Notes: a model not told the origin generated them from the sequence alone. Counted from the stretch's first letter, positions 7,027 to 16,137 are shown. The stretch: DNA of 64,000 bases from Halomonas dongshanensis (GCF_024790395.1 NZ_JAJISC010000007.1:1-64000); one strand, 5' to 3'. Numbers and translations: made by a program.

Positions 7027-9540
7027 ATGCTGCCTATCGATGCCATTCTCGATACGTTGGGCGCGGCGCTCGACGACCACCCAAGCGCCGTTTTGGTGGC
7101 CCAGCCGGGGGCGGGCAAAACCACCCGCGTACCGCCTTATCTACTCGAGCGCTCTTGGTGCCAAGGGCAGCGTCTTTTGCTGCTCGAGCCGCGCCGGGTC
7201 GCCGTACGCCTTGCCGCTAGTTTCATGGCCGAGCAATTGGGAGAGGTCGTAGGTAAGCGCATAGGCTATCGCATGCGCGGCGAGAGCCGGGTTAGCGCCG
7301 AAACACGGCTCGAAGTGGTCACGCCGGGCGTGCTACTGCGTCTTCTACAGAGCGATCCGCTTCTTGAAGGTGTTGCCGGTATCGTCTTCGATGAGTTTCA
7401 TGAGCGAAGTTTAGCGGCCGATTTAGCGCTGGCGCTGGCGCTGGATGTGCAGAGCAGCGTTCGCGAGGAGCTACGCCTTTTGGTGATGTCGGCCACGCTC
7501 GATACCCAGGCAGTGCGCGCAGCGCTAGGGGAGCAGACGCCGATACTCGACTGCCCTGGGCGCGAGTATCCGGTCGAAACGCGCTACCGACCGCTGCGCG
7601 AGCGCGATGATCAAACGATGCAAGTCGCCAGCGTGCTCGATGAGGCGCTAACGCTGCCCCAGACGCAGAGCATGTTGCTAATTGCCCCGACGATCCGTGA
7701 CGTTAACCAGTTCGTCGACGCCTTTACCCCGCGCTATCCAGAGCTTGAGGTTAGACCGCTGCACGGGGGACTCTCGCTTGACGACCAGCAAGTGGCGCTA
7801 ACGCCAAGCCCAGTTAAAGCCAGCCAAACCCAACCCAGCCAAGTCAAACCCAGCAAAAATAAAAAGCGCCTTATCGTGGCCACCGCCATTGCCGAATCCA
7901 GCCTCACCGTGCCCGATGTCAACGTGGTCATCGATCTTGGGCGCGAGCGGGTGCCGGTGTTCGAGACGCGCAGTGGCTTTGCGCATTTAGCTACACGACG
8001 CGTTAATCGCGCCAGTGCCGATCAGCGCCGCGGCCGCGCGGGGCGAACAGCGCCTGGGTGGTGTTTTCGGCTCTGGGCCAGCGAACAGCCCCTCGCGCCT
8101 TTTGGCGAGCCCGAAATGCTTCAGGCCGATGTGAGCGGTGTCGTTCTCGAACTTGCCCAGTGGGGCGTTACTTCACCCAATGCTCTGCGCTGGGTAACGC
8201 CGGTGCCCGTCAGTGCCTGGGAAAAAGGCCAGGCGCTGCTACAGCTTCTGGGCGCCTTGGACACAGACGGCGGCTTGACGCCGCTCGGGCGACGCAGCAG
8301 TGAATGGCGGCTCTCGCCGCGTCTGGCCATCATGCTGGCGCGCGCCGATGAGCTAAAGGCCATGGCGTTGGCCTGCGCGCTCGCGCCGTTGTTGGAGAGC
8401 GAGGGGAGCGAAGGCGGCTTTTCCTTGGCTGCCTTGCAGGAGCGATTACGGCAGCCCATGCGCTACCCGCTATGGAGACGCGAAGCGGCGCGTCTGGCGC
8501 GCCAGGCCAAGGTGGCGCTGCCTACTGCGGTCGATGAAGAGCAGCTCTCGGGGCTGCTAGCCTTGGCGTATCCTGATCGGTTGGCTCAGCGCACGGAAGA
8601 AGGGCGGTTTCGCTTGGTCAACGGCGTGACCGCACGGCTTGCGCCTAGCGACCCCCTTGCCCACTCAGCCTGGTTGGTGGCCGTTGAAGCCCACCGCCAA
8701 GATGTAGCTGAAAGCTCGGGTGAGGTGATTCGTGGAATACGCTGCGCGGTGGCGCTCAGCCGAACGATGATCGAGCGTCTATACGGCGTGCACCTGGGCT
8801 GGCAACCTCGCGTTGAATGGGACGATGCCGAGGGCAGGTTGATCGGGCGCGAACAGCGCAGCTTAGGGGCCTTGGTGGTAGCGCAGCGACCGCTGAATAC
8901 GCTGCCTCGTGAGCGGATTAGCGCAGCCTTGATCGAGGCGCTACGCCAGCGTCCTTGGCTACTTACCCAGAATGAGGCGCTAAGTAATCTGCGCGGTCGG
9001 TTGATGTTATTGCATCAACACCATGGCGAGGCAGGCTGGCCCGACCCCGCCGAAGCGCCACTTCTTGCCTCGCTCGAAACCTGGCTTGGGCCTTATCTCG
9101 ACGGTATCACCCGGCTTGCTCAGTTTGAGAAAGCGCCCCTAGAGAACTGGTTTAGACAACGCCTAACCTGGGAACAGCAGGTAGCGCTTGAACGTCTTGT
9201 GCCCGCATCGCTCCCGGTGCCGAGCCAAGCCGATATTACGCTTGACTATGCGCCCTGTCTTGGCGGTCAGCCCCCTGTGCTCGCACTTAAATTGCAAGAA
9301 GCTTTTGGCTGGCGCCAAACGCCGACAGTGCTCGATGGAGAAGTGACGGTCATGGTGCATCTTCTCTCCCCGGCCCGACGTGTGCTGCAAATCACTCAGG
9401 ATTTGGCGCATTTTTGGCAGCACGGCTATCCCGACGTAAGAAAGGAGATGCGTGGACGCTACCCCAAGCATCCTTGGCCCGAAGATCCGCTGACGGCGTT
9501 AGCTACGGCTGCTACCAAGCGCAAAATGGCGCGTCACTGA
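7027..9540 (+). CDS. hrpB: ATP-dependent RNA helicase HrpB (DEAH-box)
   Basis: An 837-aa DEAH/RHA-type helicase. Motif I is QPGAGKTTRVPPYL (~27-40), motif II DEFHER, motif III SATLD and motif VI QRRGRAGR, followed by the long HrpB-specific C-terminal region with its KEMRGRYPKHPWPEDP ending. The ATG at 7027 gives the usual HrpB N-terminus (LPIDAILDTL); a longer in-frame version from 6952 would overlap the regulator and is not supported. A lysine/serine/glutamine-rich insert of about 20 residues (near 258-280, bases ~7800-7865) separates the two helicase lobes and is built from degenerate PSQ/VKPS repeats. The role of HrpB is poorly defined; RNA metabolism is the usual assignment. The 3' end overlaps the converging lipoprotein gene by 7 bp. 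Confidence 0.93.
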   Translation: MLPIDAILDTLGAALDDHPSAVLVAQPGAGKTTRVPPYLLERSWCQGQRLLLLEPRRVAVRLAASFMAEQLGEVVGKRIGYRMRGESRVSAETRLEVVTPGVLLRLLQSDPLLEGVAGIVFDEFHERSLAADLALALALDVQSSVREELRLLVMSATLDTQAVRAALGEQTPILDCPGREYPVETRYRPLRERDDQTMQVASVLDEALTLPQTQSMLLIAPTIRDVNQFVDAFTPRYPELEVRPLHGGLSLDDQQVALTPSPVKASQTQPSQVKPSKNKKRLIVATAIAESSLTVPDVNVVIDLGRERVPVFETRSGFAHLATRRVNRASADQRRGRAGRTAPGWCFRLWASEQPLAPFGEPEMLQADVSGVVLELAQWGVTSPNALRWVTPVPVSAWEKGQALLQLLGALDTDGGLTPLGRRSSEWRLSPRLAIMLARADELKAMALACALAPLLESEGSEGGFSLAALQERLRQPMRYPLWRREAARLARQAKVALPTAVDEEQLSGLLALAYPDRLAQRTEEGRFRLVNGVTARLAPSDPLAHSAWLVAVEAHRQDVAESSGEVIRGIRCAVALSRTMIERLYGVHLGWQPRVEWDDAEGRLIGREQRSLGALVVAQRPLNTLPRERISAALIEALRQRPWLLTQNEALSNLRGRLMLLHQHHGEAGWPDPAEAPLLASLETWLGPYLDGITRLAQFEKAPLENWFRQRLTWEQQVALERLVPASLPVPSQADITLDYAPCLGGQPPVLALKLQEAFGWRQTPTVLDGEVTVMVHLLSPARRVLQITQDLAHFWQHGYPDVRKEMRGRYPKHPWPEDPLTALATAATKRKMARH

Positions 9541-9755
9541 GCGGGAGTGTTTTGTGGGATGACGCCTGGCTCGCGATAACGCACGCCTTCGGCCTGCTGC
9601 TCTTCGAAGCGCTTGTTGTCGTCCTCGGCAACAACGCCTAGGACGGTCTTCTGCGAGCCGTCGGGCCAGGTATAGGTCGTGCAGCCAGAAAGAAGCAAGA
9701 CAACGCCCATGAGGGTAAAAGGAATCGCGAGCTGGATGGTGCGCCGTAAGGCCAT
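9534..9755 (-). CDS. Small predicted lipoprotein
   Basis: A 73-aa protein with a short basic N-terminus (MALRRT), a hydrophobic segment and the lipobox LLSGC, so it should be lipidated at about Cys24 and anchored in the envelope. The mature part, with TTYTWPDGSQKTVLGVV and a charged tail, is very short; the family was not recognised. The start at 9755 is preferred over a codon 15 residues upstream because GGGAG lies six bases before it and it begins the signal peptide directly. It ends inside the 3' end of the converging hrpB. Confidence 0.7.
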   Translation of the reverse strand: MALRRTIQLAIPFTLMGVVLLLSGCTTYTWPDGSQKTVLGVVAEDDNKRFEEQQAEGVRYREPGVIPQNTPAQ

Positions 9756-10056
9756 GGGTAACTCCCTGAAATGAACGGGCACTAAACCAGAGCGTGCCAT
9801 CTGTGGCGACTATAGTGACCACCTATGCCGTTGTAAATCGACTTCTAACATCGATAGCATCGAGCTGATAAAAGCGAGCGTATAGGCTGGTACCCGTTGA
9901 ACCTCGCGATTGGTCAAATGGCGTATTTATGCCACCCTTGAGGGGAGCCTCGGGACGATGCTCGCACTTTCACCCATTAAGCCTTCATCGTACGGGGTAG
10001 CGATAGGTGATGGCCGTATGAATCAGTACGTGTTGCAAAGTAAGGAAACTGACGAC
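9756..10056. other. Divergent intergenic region (301 bp)
   Basis: This gap separates the minus-strand lipoprotein from ctaA and must hold promoters for both. No strong sigma-70 pair, hairpin or conserved small gene was recognised. The ctaA frame stays open upstream to 9910, but the extra residues look non-coding (no membrane or domain character), and the ATG at 10057 has a ribosome-binding site. Confidence 0.5.
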
Positions 10057-11106
10057 ATGAACGCAGGCTCTCAACGCCGCCTGAATTGGCTGGTGTGGCT
10101 TACGCTGGCAGGAACCCTCTTTACCACCGTGGTCATGCTAGTGGGGGCATGGACCCGGCTAGTGGATGCCGGGCTTGGCTGCCCCGATTGGCCGGGGTGT
10201 TACGGCAAACTGTTGGTGCCCGATAGCGAACATGCCTATTTGCATCATCCCGATGCGCCGCTCGATCCTTTCAAGGCTTCCATGGAGATGTTTCACCGCT
10301 ACCTGGCGACGCTTCTGGGCATCGTCGTTCTGCTCGTGGTGCGTCTAGGCTGGTCGCAGCGGCGCCAAGCTGCTTATCCATGGCGTTTGAGTCTCGTGCT
10401 CTTGGTGGCCGTCATCATTCAAGGCGCTTTCGGCGCCTACACCGTTACGCTCAAACTCTGGCCGCAGGTAGTGACACTGCACCTACTCGGCGGCATGTGT
10501 GTGCTGGCGTTGTTTCTCTGGTTGCACTTGCGGCTACGTCGTCTGAGGCGGACCCATGACGCTCCACGACGCCAGCCTACGCCCTGGTGGGGCATGGCTG
10601 CTGGGCTCCTCGTACTGCAATTGGCTCTGGGCGGCTGGGTATCCAGTAACTATGCCGGTATTGCTTGCCAGGGCATGCCAACGTGTAACGGCGAGTGGTG
10701 GCCGTCCATGGACGTTAGCGAAGGTTTTCATTTGACCCAAACCGTAGGTCCAAACTATCTGCATGGCCAGCTGCACGCCGATGCCCGCACCGCGATCCAT
10801 ATGGGCCACCGACTTGGTGGCCTACTGTTGGGCGTGGCACTTATCATGCTCTGGTGGCGCACCCGATTAGCGCCGGGTATGGCAGGCCCCATGCGCCTGG
10901 TAGTGGCACTTTTTGCTATTCAATGCCTTATTGGCGCTGCCAATGTGCTGATGTGGTTACCGCTATGGCTTGCCTTGGTACATACCGCTGGCGCCATTGC
11001 GCTCTCCATGGGGCTACTGTGGGCTTGGTGGCAGTGGCGCTACGCTTGTGTGGATATCAAAAGCAAACGCGGTTGCGCTGAGGTATTGAAACTGCAAATG
11101 TCTTGA
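10057..11106 (+). CDS. ctaA: Haem A synthase, COX15/CtaA family
   Basis: A 349-aa integral membrane enzyme converting haem O to haem A for aa3-type cytochrome oxidases. About eight hydrophobic segments are visible. The haem-ligand histidines of the family are present: MFHRYLATLLG (His80), LHLLGG (His142), HMGHRLGG (His248, His251) and VHTAGA (His309). Two cysteine pairs, Cys42/Cys48 in GLGCPDWPGC and Cys204/Cys210, match the bacterial type with loop cysteines. The start at 10057 has AAGGA ten bases upstream. No cyoE/ctaB or cytochrome oxidase subunit gene is adjacent, which is unusual but not unique, so it appears transcribed alone. Confidence 0.92.
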   Translation: MNAGSQRRLNWLVWLTLAGTLFTTVVMLVGAWTRLVDAGLGCPDWPGCYGKLLVPDSEHAYLHHPDAPLDPFKASMEMFHRYLATLLGIVVLLVVRLGWSQRRQAAYPWRLSLVLLVAVIIQGAFGAYTVTLKLWPQVVTLHLLGGMCVLALFLWLHLRLRRLRRTHDAPRRQPTPWWGMAAGLLVLQLALGGWVSSNYAGIACQGMPTCNGEWWPSMDVSEGFHLTQTVGPNYLHGQLHADARTAIHMGHRLGGLLLGVALIMLWWRTRLAPGMAGPMRLVVALFAIQCLIGAANVLMWLPLWLALVHTAGAIALSMGLLWAWWQWRYACVDIKSKRGCAEVLKLQMS

Positions 11107-11108
11107 GT

Positions 11109-11135
11109 TTGCCTGATGTAAAGCTTTTGTATAAT
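11109..11135 (+). promoter_or_regulatory. Candidate sigma-70 promoter
   Basis: A perfect -10 box TATAAT lies at 11130-11135 with TTGCCT (11109-11114) 15 bp upstream. It sits just after the ctaA stop and could drive the DUF2489 gene at 11320, leaving a leader of about 180 nt. The -35 spacing is short, so this is a candidate only. Confidence 0.4.
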
Positions 11136-11319
11136 ATTTTGTCGCTGCCCACTGGCCTAACGCAATCATTCGCGAGAGAGTGCCGTATTAGCTGCATTGC
11201 TGGGCTGTGAAAGAGGTAGGCATAGGTAGTTATGTAAGTCGTTCAACACCCTAGAAAAGCGCTACCGTGTACAATCACGATCGAATCGCGAGTTAAACGC
11301 AGGGCAATAGGATACTGAT

Positions 11320-11787
11320 ATGAACGCTATAACGGCATTTCTTCTACTCGCTATCGCGCTGATCGTCATCGTGGCGCTGGCTGCTTACGCCATGAAACTG
11401 CGCCGCGAAGTCAAAAAGCGCGAGCGGTTTCGCTTGGATGAAGATCAGCGGGCGCAAACCAACAGCCTGGAAAACTTGGACTTGGTGGTTAGCGCGCTAA
11501 TCCAAGAGCAGGTCGAAATCACTGAGGGGTCCTGGCGCTGCAAGGTACTGCTGGACATCATCGATCCCAGTTTGAACGAACGGGCCGAGTTTCGTCCTTT
11601 TGCCGAGGTATACCAGCGCACCCAGCATTTGAAAACGCATTCTGCTCGTAAGGCACTTACCCCGCGTGAGCGCATGCAGGAAGATCGTGAGCGTTTGGAG
11701 GTCGAACAGCAGTGGCGCAGCGAGGTGCTAAAAGCTGCCGAAGCCATACGGCAATGGCGGCTTGACGGTGCAGGCGCGCTGCATTGA
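11320..11787 (+). CDS. DUF2489-type membrane-anchored protein
   Basis: A 155-aa protein with one N-terminal transmembrane helix (residues ~5-25: FLLLAIALIVIVALAAYAM) followed by a strongly charged, mostly helical cytoplasmic domain with many Arg and Glu residues (KLRREVKKRERFRLDEDQ). The core NLDLVVSALIQEQVEITEGSWRCKVLLD resembles the DUF2489 family of gammaproteobacteria, whose function is unknown. AGGA lies seven bases before the ATG. It stands alone between ctaA and the OmpA-like gene. Confidence 0.75.
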   Translation: MNAITAFLLLAIALIVIVALAAYAMKLRREVKKRERFRLDEDQRAQTNSLENLDLVVSALIQEQVEITEGSWRCKVLLDIIDPSLNERAEFRPFAEVYQRTQHLKTHSARKALTPRERMQEDRERLEVEQQWRSEVLKAAEAIRQWRLDGAGALH

Positions 11788-12122
11788 ACGCATGTGGCGA
11801 TAAAGACGCAGCGCTACGCAGAAGTGTATTGACGCTACATGGCGACGCGATGAAAGACATGATTACGTTTTTTGTGCAAAGTGGCGGTGTAACTACGCCA
11901 AATTCACCTAGCTTTGCTATGCTGAACACTGCCGAAACAAGCAAGAAGTTGATAACTCGGCATTGTTGCCTTCTTTCACATAAACGTGAATGATAGGCTT
12001 ACGTCGGTGCCCGGCTACGGTCAGGTGCCTGACAAAAAAAGGATGCTCTCGGAATAAGAAGCATTGGATAGGCATGGATCGACGACGTTCCGTGTCAGCA
12101 TTGGATCAAGAAGGAGTCTTGC
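11788..12122. other. Intergenic region upstream of the OmpA-like gene (335 bp)
   Basis: No conserved gene, tRNA or clear terminator was seen. A TTG-initiated frame (11784-11993) gives a 69-residue peptide with no recognisable features. The only clear element is AAGGAG about six bases before the ATG at 12123. It probably holds the promoter of that gene, but no convincing -35/-10 pair was found. Confidence 0.5.
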
Positions 12123-12992
12123 ATGAAAAAATCCACGACTGGCTTGTTAATCGGCTCAGCGCTCGTAGTTGGCCTGTCAGGCTGCGCCAGCTCTGCCTCT
12201 CAAAGTTCCGGTCAGGCAGGTGCAAGCAGCGATCGCAGCTGGTACCAGCATCCTGCCGTCTGTGGTCTGGCGGGCGGTCTGATCGGTGGTGGTCTGGGCT
12301 ACGCCGTAAGCGGTAGCTCCGACGAGGAGTCCGGTGCTGCGACCGGTGCTGCCGCTGGTGCCGCTATTGGTGGCCTGCTGTGTGCTGACCGTACGCCCGA
12401 GCCCGTAGCGCCGCAGTGTCCCACCTACGGTGACGTACCTGCTGGCGTTGCCGTTGACGCTCAAGGTTGCCCGCTAGACTCCGACGGTGACGGCGTGCCG
12501 GACTACCGCGACCAGTGCCCGGGTACCCCTGCTGGTGTTGAAGTCGATGCCGTAGGCTGCCCGCTGGACTCCGACGGTGACGGCGTACCGGATTACCGCG
12601 ACCAGTGCCCGAACACCCCGGCTGGCGTTGAAGTCAACGCGCTGGGCTGCCCGGAAAGTCTGGTACTGCGCGACGTCAACTTCGAATTTGACTCCGCTCA
12701 GCTGACTGGCCCTGCGCAACAGGTTCTTAACGGCGTTGCCGAGCGTCTGGTCAACAACCCTGACGTTCGTGTCAGCATCGAAGGCCACACCGATTCACGC
12801 GGTTCTGCTGAATACAACCAAAACCTGTCTCAGCGTCGCGCGGAATCCGTTGCCGCTTACCTGGCACAGCGTGGCGTTCAGTCCAACCGTATGCGTGCGG
12901 TCGGTTACGGCGAAGAGCGGCCGGTAGCCACCAACGATACCGATGCCGGTCGTGCTCAGAACCGTCGCGTCGAACTGGACGAGTGGAACTAA
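12123..12992 (+). CDS. OmpA-family lipoprotein with thrombospondin-type-3 repeats
   Basis: A 289-aa envelope protein. The N-terminus is a lipoprotein signal with LSGC as lipobox (lipidated Cys ~21). A glycine/alanine-rich segment with glycine-zipper character follows (AGGLIGGGLGYAV and AAAGAAIGGLL). Then come two nearly identical 30-residue units, each with DSDGDGVPDYRDQCP, a thrombospondin-type-3 calcium-binding motif. The C-terminal ~110 residues are an OmpA-like peptidoglycan-binding domain with FDSAQL, EGHTDSRGS, LSQRRAESV and GRAQNRRVE. The likely role is an outer-membrane lipoprotein tethered to peptidoglycan. AAGGAG precedes the ATG. A strong terminator lies downstream, so this is probably a single-gene unit. 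Confidence 0.9.
   Translation: MKKSTTGLLIGSALVVGLSGCASSASQSSGQAGASSDRSWYQHPAVCGLAGGLIGGGLGYAVSGSSDEESGAATGAAAGAAIGGLLCADRTPEPVAPQCPTYGDVPAGVAVDAQGCPLDSDGDGVPDYRDQCPGTPAGVEVDAVGCPLDSDGDGVPDYRDQCPNTPAGVEVNALGCPESLVLRDVNFEFDSAQLTGPAQQVLNGVAERLVNNPDVRVSIEGHTDSRGSAEYNQNLSQRRAESVAAYLAQRGVQSNRMRAVGYGEERPVATNDTDAGRAQNRRVELDEWN
12465..12644 (+). repeat. Two tandem 90-bp in-frame repeats (calcium-binding type)
   Basis: Bases 12465-12554 and 12555-12644 are two copies of a 90-bp unit encoding 30 residues that start GCPLDSDGDGVPDY. They differ at only a few positions, mostly at third codon positions. A partial related unit precedes them (PAGVAVDAQ). Unequal exchange could easily change the copy number. 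Confidence 0.9.
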
Positions 12993-13086
12993 GTTCTTAG
13001 GAAAAGTTCTTAGGCAAACGCTTAAGCAACACGTTCTTTTGTCTAGATTCTCTACGAAAAGGGGGCGGTTAAGCACCCGAACGTAA

Positions 13087-13139
13087 GCGCCGCTAGTGTT
13101 TAATGGGAGTGATCTCATGCTAGCGGCGCCAGAACCATA
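13087..13139 (+). other. Long-loop hairpin in the OmpA-thrS gap
   Basis: GCGCCGCTAG (13087-13096) pairs perfectly with CTAGCGGCGC (13130-13139) across a 33-base loop that itself contains a GGGAGTGATCTC stretch. It lies only three bases before the next terminator hairpin. The surrounding gap (12993-13330, 338 bp) has no other gene; a clear thrS promoter was not found. It could be a processed 3' structure of the upstream mRNA or a small RNA. Confidence 0.55.
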
Positions 13140-13142
13140 CCG

Positions 13143-13170
13143 AACGGAAGGCTTAGGCCTTCCGTTTTTT
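13143..13170 (+). terminator. rho-independent terminator after the OmpA-like gene
   Basis: AACGGAAGGC (13143-13152), a four-base loop TTAG, and GCCTTCCGTT (13157-13166) form a 10-bp stem running into TTTTTT. It separates the OmpA-like gene from the thrS block. Confidence 0.9.
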
Positions 13171-13330
13171 ATTTCATGGTCGCGACAAACTCTGTTAGGA
13201 TTTTTGGCTGCTTTTTGAGCAGGATGGGCGTATCTTGCACACCTCTCGATTGGTATCAGCCTCCTCAAGACCCAGATAGCGATATGTGATCCTTGGTATG
13301 GCTCACCACTGCGCTCAAGGAAATATAGAC

Positions 13331-15253
13331 ATGCCCATAGTTACACTGCCCGATGGCAGTCAGCGCACCTTCGATGCGCCGCTTTCCGTTATGCAGCTCG
13401 CCGCATCCATTGGCCCTGGTTTAGCCAAGGCGTGCGTAGCTGGAAAAATCGATGGTACGCTCGTGGATGCAGCAGATGTGATCGACCACGATGCCGACGT
13501 GGCGATCATTACGGCTCGCGACCCGGAGGGCCTAGAGATCATTCGCCACTCCTGCGCTCACTTGATCGGCCATGCGGTCAAGCAGCTCTATCCCGAAGCC
13601 AAGATGGCCATCGGTCCGGTCATCGAAGATGGTTTTTACTACGATATCGAATTTGGCGACTCCATCACGCCCGACGATCTGAGTGCGATCGAAAAACAGA
13701 TGCAGGTGCTGATCGACAAGGAGTACGACGTCGTACGCGAATACGTCGACCGCGATCGCGCCATGCAGACCTTCGTCGAGCGCAATGAGCCTTACAAGCA
13801 AGAGATCGTCGAAGGTATTCCGCAGGACGCCACTATTCGGCTGTACCACCATGAAGAGTACACCGACATGTGTCGTGGGCCGCACGTGCCCAATACACGC
13901 CATTTGAAAGCCTTCAAGCTGACCAAGCTGGCGGGGGCTTACTGGCGTGGCGACGCTGCCAACACTATGTTGACGCGTATCTACGGCACCGCCTGGGGCG
14001 ACAAGAAGCAGCTCAAGGCCTACCTGCAGCGCCTCGAAGAGGCGGAAAAGCGCGACCACCGTAAGCTCGCGCGCAAGATGGACCTGTTCCATCTGCAGGA
14101 AGAAGCGCCGGGCATGGTCTTCTGGCACCCCAATGGTTGGACCATGTATCAGGCGCTGGAAAGCTATATGCGCCAGGTGCAGCGCGAGCACGGCTATCAG
14201 GAGATCAAGACCCCACAGGTGGTCGATCTATCGCTATGGAAGCGTTCGGGGCACTGGGGGCACTATAGCGAGCTTATGTTCACCACCGAGTCGGAAAAGC
14301 GCGAGTACGCCGTCAAACCGATGAATTGCCCCTGTCACGTTCAGGTGTTCAATCAAGGGTTGAAGAGCTACCGTGACTTGCCGCTGCGTCTGGCTGAGTT
14401 TGGCAGCTGTCACCGTAATGAACCTTCTGGATCCCTTCACGGTCTGATGCGCGTTCGTGGCTTTACCCAGGACGATGCTCACATCTTCTGTACCGAAGGA
14501 CAGATCCAGGAGGAGGCCGAAGCCTTCATTCGGTTGACCCTTGAAGTGTATAAGACGCTGGGTTTCGACGACGTCGAGCTCAAGCTCTCGACTCGCCCAG
14601 AAGATTTTCTTGGCGAAGCCGAAATGTGGGATCGTGCGGAGCAGGGGCTCGAAGCTGCGCTCAATGCCACGGGTCTTAACTGGGAGCTTCAGCCCGGTGA
14701 GGGTGCGTTCTACGGACCCAAGATCGAATTTGCCCTGCGCGATTGTCTCAATCGGGTTTGGCAATGTGGTACGCTTCAGCTAGATTTCAACCTGCCAGGC
14801 CGTTTGGGCGCTCAATATGTCGATGAAGATGGAGCGCGCAAGACGCCGGTCATGCTGCACCGGGCCATTCTCGGTTCGTTCGAACGCTTCCTGGGTATCT
14901 TGATCGAACACTACGCAGGCGCTATGCCGCTTTGGCTTGCACCACAGCAAGCCGTAGTGATGACGATCACCGATGCGCAGAAGGAGTATGCCCTGGAATT
15001 GGAGCGTCGCCTGCAAAAAAATGGCCTGCGCGTCAAGGCGGACTTGAGGAACGAGAAGATCGGCTTTAAAATCCGCGAGCATACGTTGCAGAAAGTTCCC
15101 TATCTCCTGGTGGTAGGAGATAAGGAAGTCGAAGCTGACTCAGTGGCCGTGCGTACACGCAGCGGCGAAAACCTCGGCACAATGACGGTCGACCAGTTCA
15201 TCGAACGTGTTGATGCAGAGCGAGCAGCCCTGGCGACATCGTCAATTGCCTAA
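13331..15253 (+). CDS. thrS: Threonyl-tRNA synthetase
   Basis: A 640-aa class II synthetase charging tRNA-Thr. An N-terminal TGS domain (residues 1-60, [11 protein letters not shown]) is followed by the editing domain with [15 protein letters not shown] (HxxxH). The catalytic core includes MNCPCH (zinc ligand Cys), [14 protein letters not shown] and the C-terminal anticodon-binding domain ([24 protein letters not shown]). The ATG at 13331 has AAGGA eight bases upstream and gives the standard ThrRS start; a longer frame from 13286 has no support. First gene of the thrS-infC-rpmI-rplT-pheST-ihfA group; infC follows after 12 bases. Confidence 0.97.
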   Translation: MPIVTLPDGSQRTFDAPLSVMQLAASIGPGLAKACVAGKIDGTLVDAADVIDHDADVAIITARDPEGLEIIRHSCAHLIGHAVKQLYPEAKMAIGPVIEDGFYYDIEFGDSITPDDLSAIEKQMQVLIDKEYDVVREYVDRDRAMQTFVERNEPYKQEIVEGIPQDATIRLYHHEEYTDMCRGPHVPNTRHLKAFKLTKLAGAYWRGDAANTMLTRIYGTAWGDKKQLKAYLQRLEEAEKRDHRKLARKMDLFHLQEEAPGMVFWHPNGWTMYQALESYMRQVQREHGYQEIKTPQVVDLSLWKRSGHWGHYSELMFTTESEKREYAVKPMNCPCHVQVFNQGLKSYRDLPLRLAEFGSCHRNEPSGSLHGLMRVRGFTQDDAHIFCTEGQIQEEAEAFIRLTLEVYKTLGFDDVELKLSTRPEDFLGEAEMWDRAEQGLEAALNATGLNWELQPGEGAFYGPKIEFALRDCLNRVWQCGTLQLDFNLPGRLGAQYVDEDGARKTPVMLHRAILGSFERFLGILIEHYAGAMPLWLAPQQAVVMTITDAQKEYALELERRLQKNGLRVKADLRNEKIGFKIREHTLQKVPYLLVVGDKEVEADSVAVRTRSGENLGTMTVDQFIERVDAERAALATSSIA

Positions 15254-15265
15254 GGAGACGGAGCA

Positions 15266-15805
15266 ATCAAGCGAAGCAATCAGCGCGGGCGCCCAGCAGA
15301 CAAGCGCCCACCAATGAACGAGAGAATCACCGAAACTGAAGTACGCCTCATCGATAGCGAAGGCGAGCAGCTAGGTGTCGTCCCGACCACCGAGGCGCTA
15401 GAGCGCGCCGAGAGCGCTGGTCTGGATCTCGTACAAATCTCAAATGCCGATCCGATCGTGTGTAAGATCATGGATTATGGCAAATTCGTCTTCGAGCAGA
15501 AGAAGCAGAAAGCTGCTCAGAAGAAGAAGCAGAAGCAAATCCAGGTCAAGGAAGTCAAATTCCGTCCTGGCACCGACGAGGGTGACTATCAGGTGAAGCT
15601 GAAAAACCTGATGCGCTTTCTCGAGGGTGGTGACAAGGGTAAGGTCACATTGCGCTTCCGTGGACGTGAAATGGCGCACCAGGACATCGGCCGCAAGCTG
15701 ATGGAACGGATCGCTGCGGACCTGGAAGAGATCGGAGCGGTCGAGTCCTTCCCTAAGATGGAAGGCCGCCAGATGATCATGATTCTTGCCCCCAAGAAGA
15801 AGTGA
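15266..15805 (+). CDS. infC: Translation initiation factor IF-3 (apparent ATC start)
   Basis: IF-3 binds the 30S subunit and discriminates against non-canonical start codons and wrong initiator tRNA. Conserved segments [58 protein letters not shown] and the C-terminal MILAPKKK are visible. An in-frame ATG exists at 15314, but the frame is open upstream. The ATC at 15266 has AAGGAG exactly eight bases before it and gives a 179-aa protein, the normal IF-3 length. AUU (E. coli) or AUC starts are known for infC and allow IF-3 to repress its own translation. The ribosome-binding site overlaps the thrS stop codon. A hairpin separates it from rpmI. Confidence 0.93.
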   Translation: MKRSNQRGRPADKRPPMNERITETEVRLIDSEGEQLGVVPTTEALERAESAGLDLVQISNADPIVCKIMDYGKFVFEQKKQKAAQKKKQKQIQVKEVKFRPGTDEGDYQVKLKNLMRFLEGGDKGKVTLRFRGREMAHQDIGRKLMERIAADLEEIGAVESFPKMEGRQMIMILAPKKK

Positions 15806-15824
15806 TCCAACGGCACTTTAAACG

Positions 15825-15847
15825 AGCCAGCGCCAATGGCGCTGGCT
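15825..15847 (+). other. Hairpin between infC and rpmI
   Basis: AGCCAGCGCC (15825-15834), loop AAT, GGCGCTGGCT (15838-15847) form a perfect 10-bp stem 17 bases after the infC stop. A TTTT follows only 13 bases later, so it is a weak terminator at best. It may be an attenuator, a processing site or part of the L20-responsive leader known from E. coli rpmI. Confidence 0.6.
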
Positions 15848-15888
15848 GGCCCTGGGTTTTCTAAAAAATATCGAGCGGAGTTATCCTC

Positions 15889-16083
15889 ATGCCGAAAATC
15901 AAGAGCAACAGCGGCGCTGCCAAGCGCTTCAAGAAGACGGCCAACGGTTTCAAGCACAAGCAGTCATTCCGTAGCCACATCCTGACCAAGAAATCGACCA
16001 AGCGTAAGCGTCAGCTGCGTGGCATGAAGCAAGTTCATGCAGCCGACAAAGCCTTGATCCAGCGCATGCTGCCGAACCTCTAA
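15889..16083 (+). CDS. rpmI: 50S ribosomal protein L35
   Basis: This 64-aa, highly basic ribosomal protein begins [17 protein letters not shown] and contains [14 protein letters not shown] and KRKRQLRG, all typical of L35. Length is normal. It lies between infC and rplT as in most gammaproteobacteria, where L20 autoregulates the pair at the rpmI leader. Whether the hairpin at 15825-15847 takes part is not known. Confidence 0.97.
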   Translation: MPKIKSNSGAAKRFKKTANGFKHKQSFRSHILTKKSTKRKRQLRGMKQVHAADKALIQRMLPNL

Positions 16084-16137
16084 GGTCGGGTTTTCCTTTT
16101 TCTGGGTGCATCCCAGCATCAATGTCAGGAGTGAGTT

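Noticed and set aside
9910..10056. N-terminal extension of haem A synthase
   Set aside because: The extra 49 residues show no membrane or domain features, and AAGGA precedes the ATG at 10057.
11784..11993. 69-codon TTG-initiated frame upstream of the OmpA-like gene
   Set aside because: No Shine-Dalgarno sequence, no recognisable protein features, overlaps the end of the DUF2489 gene.
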